From Heterodera schachtii (Eukaryota; Nematoda; Chromadorea; Rhabditida; Heteroderidae), in assembly GCA_023374025.1 (NCBI GenBank), contig SIJG01000003.1, positions 2,944,416 through 3,008,415 on the forward strand: a stretch of 64,000 bases of DNA. The letters are read 5' to 3'. The notes below the pieces were generated by a model. The model searched no databases, was not told where the DNA came from, and saw nothing but the letters and a program-made list of their open reading frames with translations. Below, in pieces: positions 57,965-64,000 of the stretch. A program made the translations under genes and the position numbers. Numbering within the stretch: position 1 is the stretch's first letter; each line of letters opens with the position of its first letter.

Positions 57965-58512
57965 ACGCAGGAAGTGTCGACCCCCACACAGAAGAAAAAT
58001 GTTTTTTGGAAAAATACTTGCCAACATTTTTGATCCCGATTACGTTGAAATATACGATTTGCTAATTCCCTCCCCAGAATTATTAAAACCGGAAATGGGA
58101 GACGAAAAATATAATATTTGATAAATTTTAATCAAGTTTTAAATTGTAAAAATAATAAAATGAAACAATTTCGAAAAATGTTCTGATTTTCGACCTCAAA
58201 ATCTGATTTAAAAAAATTTTGAATCGAAGCCTTGGACTAAATATATGTTAACAGAGATTTTTTTTTTTCATTTCAGAAAACCATAAAATATGTATTAATA
58301 ATGGCATAACAATAATCCAAGTTGATCATTCCAACGAAAAAAGAACAATTATATGAGCACCTCAGTAATTCAAATTGATCGATCACTTCTTCAGGAATCA
58401 TTCATTCACTTCTGCTGCTGATCAGTGATCACTTGGACCGATCATTGCGTCGAGAAGCCTAAACCAGAAAAACACTACAATAAATTAGAATTTTTGAATA
58501 ATCATTCACTGA
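57965..58512. other. Intergenic, no gene seen
   Basis: AT-rich. It includes the displaced 3' end of the F-box-like gene next to the MITE at 58513. Confidence 0.45.
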
Positions 58513-58762
58513 GGGTCGGGGTCACTTCGGCGCGGACCATTTCGGCGCCGCAAATTTTGAAATGCTATAACTTTTTTATTTGTCAGCTAACTTTAGCCAA
58601 TCTGGCATCATTTTAAAGCTCTATGTTTGCTCTATAATTACATGTCAATACAGAATCTTAAGAGCTATATCGAATGATACCAAAAATATTTAATTTGGTT
58701 GATAATGAAAAAAGTTGTTAGCAATGGCGCCGAAAAGGCCGGCGCCGAAGTGGGCGGTTCCC
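58513..58762. mobile_element. hAT-type MITE in the C-terminal coding end of an F-box-like gene
   Basis: Ends 'gggtcggggtcacttcggcg' and the inverse of 'gggaaccgcccacttcggcg'. Exact TTCACTGA copies lie at 58505-58512 and 58763-58770. The interior has the 'atgctataacttttttattt' and 'tatcgaatgataccaaaaat' motifs of the foldback elements. Confidence 0.9.
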
Positions 58763-60550
58763 TTCACTGACCCATCGCCGATTTGATCCTCATCAAAAAA
58801 ACGCATGTCAATTTGATTCCATTGTTTTTCATAAATTTCCCAATCAATCGCTTCATTTTCCCATTTCGCCCATTTGCTTGCGTCTCGCACAATTGGACAA
58901 CGGATCAGCAGAAAATTTTCGTCATTGTCGTCAATTCTTTTCAATACCAATTGTTCCCGAGTCATTTCGTTGATCTGAACAAATGGCACAACGGAGGCAG
59001 CAAAACAAATGACACCAATGAAATTGACAGGAGATGAAGCATTGGCAAATTCCTAAAATGTTGAAAAATTGATTTATCAAAGAATAAGTGAATTTTGATG
59101 AAAAATGAATTTTCGGTTTATGTTCGAATTCAAGTCCGAAGTCCAAAATTGGTCGAAATGGATGTCAGATTCGTGATCAGCGACCACTAAAACCCTCTAA
59201 AAAAAGTTTAAAAACAATTTTTATGGTCTGTAAAGTACATAAGTGCCACTTTTCGGTTGGGGAGCCGGGCACGAAAAGTCAAATGAAAAATGCCAAAGAA
59301 TTAATTAGTAAACACCTTTTTGAAGGGTTCAATCCTCGACGCCAAAACTTGGCATTTGAACACTTTTGGCACATTGTTTTGAAATGGAGTAAAAAGCCAT
59401 TTGGCCAACGCTTGTCCATCCGATGCCGTGGCACTGTCATCGCATGGGAATTCGGTGAAGATATCGGCGGCAAATAAACTGACAAAGCGAATTGATGGAC
59501 AATTGTTGAACAGCGATGGGACAAAGTGTCGCAAAAGGCAGAAAGTTCTGACGGGCATTTTAATGCCATGAATGTTTTTTTCGAGCATTGGCCAAATGTT
59601 GTGCAAAATGAACTCCAAAGTGCGATCACTGTAACACGTATTGATGGCCAAATTAATTGAAGAAGAAGCAAAAAGTGGACGAAAAAGGTGGAGAAATGCA
59701 ATTGTTTTGTTGTCGATGTATCTGTTGTGTAAATGAAAATGATACCATACAGAAACCAAACAATTAATCGGACTCGCTCAGTTGGGCCCCGGCACGTTTG
59801 GGCCTCAGCGGGGTTTTGGCTATAATTTTTTTTCTTTGCCACTCAAATCCAACAATCTTGGTATCATTCGATAGCCCTAGCTGTCCTCTATTAGCTTGCA
59901 AAATTGTGAAAAATTTGGTTAAGGTTCAAAAAAGTTATGACCAAAAAAGATGGAAAATCTGGTTTTTTGAAGTTTTTTGGTCATAACTTTTTTGAACCTT
60001 AACCAAATTTTTCACAATTTTGCAAGCTAATAGAGGACAGCTAGGGCTATCGAATGATACCAAGATTGTTGGATTTGAGTGGCAAAGAAAAAATTATAGC
60101 CAAACACCGCTAGGGCTCAAACGTGCCGGGGCCCAACTGAGGTAAACCGCAATTAATCCATTTTACTCTATTGTAATGGCTTTGAATCCGACGACTTTCT
60201 TTGGCAGCGATTTTTGCGGAATTTGCATCGATTTCAGATCGGAATTGAAAATTGCCATTTGTTTTGCGTTATTAGCGTCAATTTTTCGCCAAATTTCCAT
60301 GAATTTGAGCACCCATTTGCGGGTTTTGAAGTGTTCATCGACGTAAAAGTCGAAACGGTGGCTGATCAGTGCAATTCCGAGGCCAAGTTGAGAAGGCTCA
60401 AGCAAATCGAACACCGAAAGCCAACAATCGCAGAGATGAAGCTGAAGAAAAAAGAAAAGCGAAATTTAAAATTGAAATTAGAAATTGGCATTTTTAATTT
60501 TACATTGCTTTTGCCATCTTTTCCTCCGCTTCTTTTCGGTTGTCTGACAT
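58690..60550 (-). pseudogene. F-box-like protein of a cyst-nematode expanded family, damaged
   Basis: Exons: 60550-60504 (MSDNRKEAEEKMAKA), 60441-60167 (VFDLLEPSQLGLGIALISHR then FDFYVDEHFKTRKW), 59721-59316 (YIDNKTIAFLHLFRPLF, later SIRFVSLFAADIF), and 59052 onward (EFANASSPVNFIG, then FLLIRCPIVRDASKWAKWE and FFDEDQIGDG). The late part, with an RCPI.RD..KWA.WE motif and IGDG, is what I know from this nematode F-box-associated family. One base is missing early in exon 2 (near 60429), so exon 1 does not read into the FDLLEP frame. A MITE lies in the second intron (59769-60149), and another replaces the natural C-terminus after IGDG (58513-58762). Functions in this family are largely unknown; substrate binding for ubiquitin ligases is inferred. 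Confidence 0.75.
59769..60149. mobile_element. hAT-type perfect foldback element, duplication CAATTAAT
   Basis: Two arms of about 185 bases are almost perfectly complementary. The outer sequence is CTCAGTTGGGCCCCGGCACG on the left and its inverse on the right. CAATTAAT flanks both sides (59761-59768, 60150-60157). It lies inside the second intron of the F-box-like gene. RNA from it would form a long duplex. Confidence 0.93.
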
Positions 60551-61194
60551 TTTGTTGAGGCAAAATTATTAAGACAGTTTTCGATTCAAATTTAAATTAG
60601 CTTTTTAGAAATATGAAAAATTAATAAAACCAGCATTTCTTTATAAAAATTAAAGAAAAAAATTTTTTTAATTAATTTTCATGCTTCTAATGCGTTTTCT
60701 TAGGGCCACAATTTTTTCGTTTGTTGCAAAAATCTGAATTTTCGGGTCTAAATCTAATTTTAGTGTTTTGTGTCGTGAATTTAAAAATAAAACTTACTCA
60801 TAACGCCAAATAGCGTAATTTTTTGCACGCTAATTCAAAATTTACACTGGTAAATGCCTTTTTGTATTTTTTAATTCAGTGCCAACAACGGACAGTTGAA
60901 GATGAAGTTGTAGTAATTGGAAGCGCAAAATGGGGACAGAAATACAGAAAAATGGTAAAGGGGCGGGGACAAACCGAAAAAAGTGCCAAAGTGACCAGTC
61001 GAATGGGCGCCGCTTGAAGTCGGGGGCCAGCCTCGATTTCACGAAATTATGCAATGCGCCCGACAGTCATTTTTCAATGTTTTGTTATTTCATTGGAAAT
61101 ACATTATTAAATATGTTTTAATTTAAATTTTAAAGATTTTTCGAAAAAAATCAGAATAGATTCTATGTGTGACAAAAACAGCTTGCCAGACTAA
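60551..61194. other. Intergenic, one doubtful exon-like block
   Basis: The 60880-61016 plus-strand frame after a TTCAG (CQQRTVEDEVVVIGSAKWGQ) ends in a stop without a recognised domain. Otherwise AT-rich. Confidence 0.4.
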
Positions 61195-61700
61195 AACGAC
61201 CCCTACCGGAAATGTGCCGAGAACGGAGACGGTGCCGAGGACTAAGGGCGTAGCCAGACCCTTGGCTTCGGAGGGGGCTGAAGTCAAAAACTCGATTTTT
61301 AGGGATGCATTTTTCTTTTTTCAGTCGATTTTTAGGAGTGTACTTTTAGTTTTTTAAATCCCGAATTATGGGGTGTATTTTACAAAAATTTTGTCATTTT
61401 TTGCCAAAAAACATTATTTTTTGCCTTTTTCGTTCTCCATTTTTCAAAAATATGGTAAAATGGTGGGTTCGGCGGTGCCGATAGGCGCCGCCGGGAAATT
61501 TTTGAGTATTTTAATGCAATTTTGTTAAGAAAATTGCTTAAAATTTAAAAAGAGTTTACTGAAAATTTTTACTTTTTTGGGTTTCGGGGGGGGGGGGGGC
61601 TTTAGCCCTCCTCAGCTCCCCCCCCCCCCTGCCTACGCCCTTGCCGAGAACGGACATGAACCCTTGAATGACGACAGCTTTGATCAGAAGCAGGGAAAAT
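61195..61700 (+). pseudogene. Second relic of the OSTalpha 3' end, split by a transposon
   Basis: The pieces 61209-61242 and 61643-61690 match the acidic-tail coding region of the intact gene (55915-56020), for example 'ggaaatgtgccgagaacgg' and 'gatgaactgttggatgacga'-like sequence, with many substitutions. The element at 61244-61642 separates them. Confidence 0.65.
61244..61642. mobile_element. TIR element with 9-base imperfect duplication
   Basis: The ends are AAGGGCGTAGCCAG and CTGCCTACGCCCTT. The flanks are GCCGAGGAC (61234-61242) and GCCGAGAAC (61643-61651). Interior: the 'cggcggtgccgataggcgcc' hairpin at 61470 and poly-G and poly-C runs before the right end. A 9-base duplication fits Mutator-like elements better than hAT. 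Confidence 0.8.
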
Positions 61701-62329
61701 AAGCACAAAAAATTTGAAAATATGCACAAAAAATTTGTAAAATATGCACAAAAAATTGAAGCCTAAGCCTATCAAATGTTTTACCTTAAAAAAGGGATAG
61801 AAAATTTATTGTTGGTAAATTTTATAGAAATTTTTTTTTTATTCAAATGGTAAGAATTTAAAAAAAAAATTCGGGAATTTGTTTTCTGAGCCGTTTCTCA
61901 TCAGTGATCTTAAATTCCATATTTTTTTTACAAGCTATATGCTTTATGAATCTTTTTTGTCCGTATTTTTCTCGACGATAACCAAGTTCAATGCAGAGAA
62001 ATATTTAATGGTGCTTCAGAATTTTGGCTCCGAGTTTCGATCCGGAAAAAATTCTCGGGTTTTTGTAGTCTCGATTCTTCAAATCCTTCCTGCTGGTTTC
62101 TAGGTCTCGACCGACGACCTACGCCTCAGAAACAAATGGGTTTCGAATTAACTCTAAAAAATACGAATACTTTTGCTTAATTTCACATATTTTACATTTT
62201 TACAACGCAAAAATTCCTTTATTGCTGTTGATCTGACCCGATCTGCTGATCAAAATCAATCACAAAGTTGCGCGGCCATTCATTCTCTCTCTGTTTTTTC
62301 GTCTAAGTGCACGTCAAATGGACACAAAA
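61701..62329. other. AT-rich intergenic, no gene seen
   Basis: No supported feature beyond 'tatgcacaaaaaat' repeats near 61720-61760. Confidence 0.5.
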
Positions 62330-62695
62330 TGACGGGGGCCGGCGGGGGTTGGGGGAAAGCGTTGGGTTGGCAAACATCAAAATTGCGGGGGCACAAATCG
62401 CCCCCCGCCGCGGGGGGGGGGGGGCGGTGCAGGGGCGGGGCGCGAGAGAAAGAGGAGCTTTACCGCTCCGGACAATAAAAGGGACCGGACGGTCGAGAGC
62501 GAACCGCGCGGGGTCGAGAGCGTTGGGTGCGGGACACGGCGAGTGACCGACTGACCGACCGCGTCGTCGACTAAGACGACGAAGGGCCCTACTACCCGTC
62601 CCGTCCTTCGCTCCTCGACCGACTGACCCGCAAAATTTTGGGGCACTCGCCGCCCCCGGGGACAGACTCCGCGCGGGTGATGATGATGATGAGTC
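62330..62695. other. GC-rich island of unknown nature
   Basis: About 365 bases of strongly GC-rich, CpG-rich sequence in an AT-rich setting. It contains a run of 12 Gs near 62408, a TATA-like 'acaataaaagggaccgg' (62470-62487), repeated 'ggtcgagagcg' (62492, 62512), an inverted pair GTCGTCGACTAAGACGAC (62562-62579) and a (GAT)n-like end. No coding frame is convincing. It could be a ribosomal-spacer-like or promoter fragment, or foreign DNA. Confidence 0.5.
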
Positions 62696-63105
62696 CCCAA
62701 AAACTCAAAAACATTTGAGTTTTGTTTTTTGAAATTCTAAATGAAAAATTAAAATTACATGCATTTCTTAAAGGAAACAAAAATTTTTTTATTAAAAACG
62801 TTATTTTTTTTTTTACTATTTTTGTTAAAATTTTCAATTAATTAATTTTTGTTTTAAAATCTTATCAGTTTACACCATAAATACTTTAAAATGTTCACAA
62901 TTAAATGGAATACAAAAACTTAAAAAAAACAAAATAATTTTCAAAAATTTGACAAATGTCAACTCTCAAAAAAAAATGCGCAAATAAAAAAATACTATAA
63001 TTGTTAAAGTCAATTGAATTTTCAGATATTAAAATAAACACATTAAATTTTACTTTTATCCAATTGTTAATAAAAAAAAGTATGAGAATTGTTGTTTTTG
63101 ATGAC

Positions 63106-63245
63106 TAGGGATCGTTTTTTTTATGTAAATACATATTTTTTTCCTGTATTCTCCATAGCCTAATTAGTAGGAAAAACACTTTCTTTTTTGTGTTTGCGGA
63201 CAAAAGTTGATTCGCGATTTTTCTTACATAAAAAAACGATCCCTA
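63106..63245. mobile_element. hAT-type MITE, 140 bases, with paralogous empty site
   Basis: The ends are TAGGGATCGTTTTTTTTATG and the inverse of a near-identical sequence. TTGATGAC lies at 63098-63105 and 63246-63253. The duplicate block near 44575-44600 has 'tttttgatgataaatt' with no insert. Confidence 0.93.
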
Positions 63246-63275
63246 TTGATGACAAATTAGTTAATTTTTTTTTCA

Positions 63276-63816
63276 CTAATCATCCGCCAGTGGCAACAAG
63301 CCGTATTTGGCGCTGATATTGAGCGCACGCTTGGATAGAACTTAAAAAAAATATATATTAAATTTTTACATTAGTATAGAATTTCTATTTGAATTGAACA
63401 TATCAATACAGTAAGTTTATGAAGAGAAAAAATACAGTATTTTTTAAGAAATTATTTTAATGTGGTTTTTTTCAAATTTTAAGGGCTTTCTTTTTTTTAA
63501 ATTAAAACTGAATGTAAGCATATCATCATCAACAGGTTTCATGTTGTGACATTTCATAAATGCGTTGCGCTCTATGAGATAATTAAAATGAAAAATTTTA
63601 ACAAAAAATTTTGTAAATAAAAAAAGAAATTATGTGTATAATTTGTTAAATTCAAAAAATCGAACTTTCAGAGTTTTCTGATCATAACTTTTTTTTAAAT
63701 TTTTTCAAATCCAATTTATTACATGCACAAAGCTTCATCAATTCCTGAACGGTCATTGCAGGACATTCCGAACATATTTTGACCACCTGAATGGCCCTGG
63801 TCAGTTGCAAGTTCGC
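63276..63816 (-). CDS. C-terminus of an unrecognised protein (intact copy)
   Basis: Exon 63816-63723 (ANLQLTRAIQVVKICSECPA) splices in phase to 63340-63276 (LSKRALNISAKYGLLPLADD, then stop). Earlier exons lie beyond the window. It is the duplicate of 44616-45194, which has lost one base in the last exon, so this copy is probably the functional one. The protein was not recognised. A MITE lies about 30 bases after the stop. Confidence 0.6.
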
Positions 63817-64000
63817 CTTAAATAGTCAAATAAACAATTAAATGTATGGAAGTTTAAAATTGTTTTGAATCAAATTAAATAATAATTTTGGTATAGGGCC
63901 TGAAAATCATGAAAAACATATTTTTAAATTCGATTTCCATTCACGAGGCTCTAGTTTAAACTATGCTAATCCCCAGATTCGATACAGGGATTTGCGAATG

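Overview
The window is nuclear DNA from a nematode, most likely a plant-parasitic cyst nematode (Heteroderidae). The evidence is short introns with a T-rich tract and CAG acceptor, an AT-rich background, a nematode-type histone H4 tail (TYCEHAKRK), an F-box-like gene of the kind expanded in cyst nematodes, and at least three GC-AG introns. The lineage is an inference from family resemblance; no search was run.

Layout, left to right. A relic of an organic-solute-transporter gene opens the window (1-160). A CELF/ETR-1 RNA-binding protein gene lies on the minus strand (6095-11997, 13 exons), with a long low-complexity upstream region. COX5B follows on the plus strand (15206-16785). Then comes a head-to-head histone pair, H4 (minus) and H2B (plus), each with two introns and a canonical 3' stem-loop. 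A TLC-domain (TLCD1/2-like) membrane protein gene (minus, 19564-21942) and a complete 16-exon DHX15/PRP43-type splicing helicase gene (minus, 24995-31025) come next. From 31 to 38.5 kb there are only repeats. From 38.5 to 46.6 kb lie duplicated, partly broken genes of unrecognised families. A stand-alone Lon-type serine protease domain (minus, 49879-50909), a small cysteine-rich membrane protein (52336-52987) and an OSTalpha/TMEM184-type transporter (54197-56040) follow. The right end holds an F-box-like pseudogene, a second OSTalpha relic, a GC-rich island and the intact C-terminus of a gene whose frameshifted duplicate is at 44.6 kb.

The most striking feature is the density of short non-autonomous DNA transposons. 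Nine elements have recognisable inverted ends and an exact 8-bp target duplication, the pattern of hAT-type MITEs. Two more sit in an F-box gene intron and coding end, one is nested in another, and one has an empty-site counterpart in a duplicate elsewhere in the window. Segmental duplications (at least five pairs) and minisatellites make up much of the rest.

The genes do not form a pathway. They are housekeeping functions (splicing, respiration, chromatin, membrane lipid and solute handling) interleaved with young, fast-changing nematode families. Exon boundaries were read by eye from splice signals and reading-frame continuity; all phases were checked for the genes where exon coordinates are listed.
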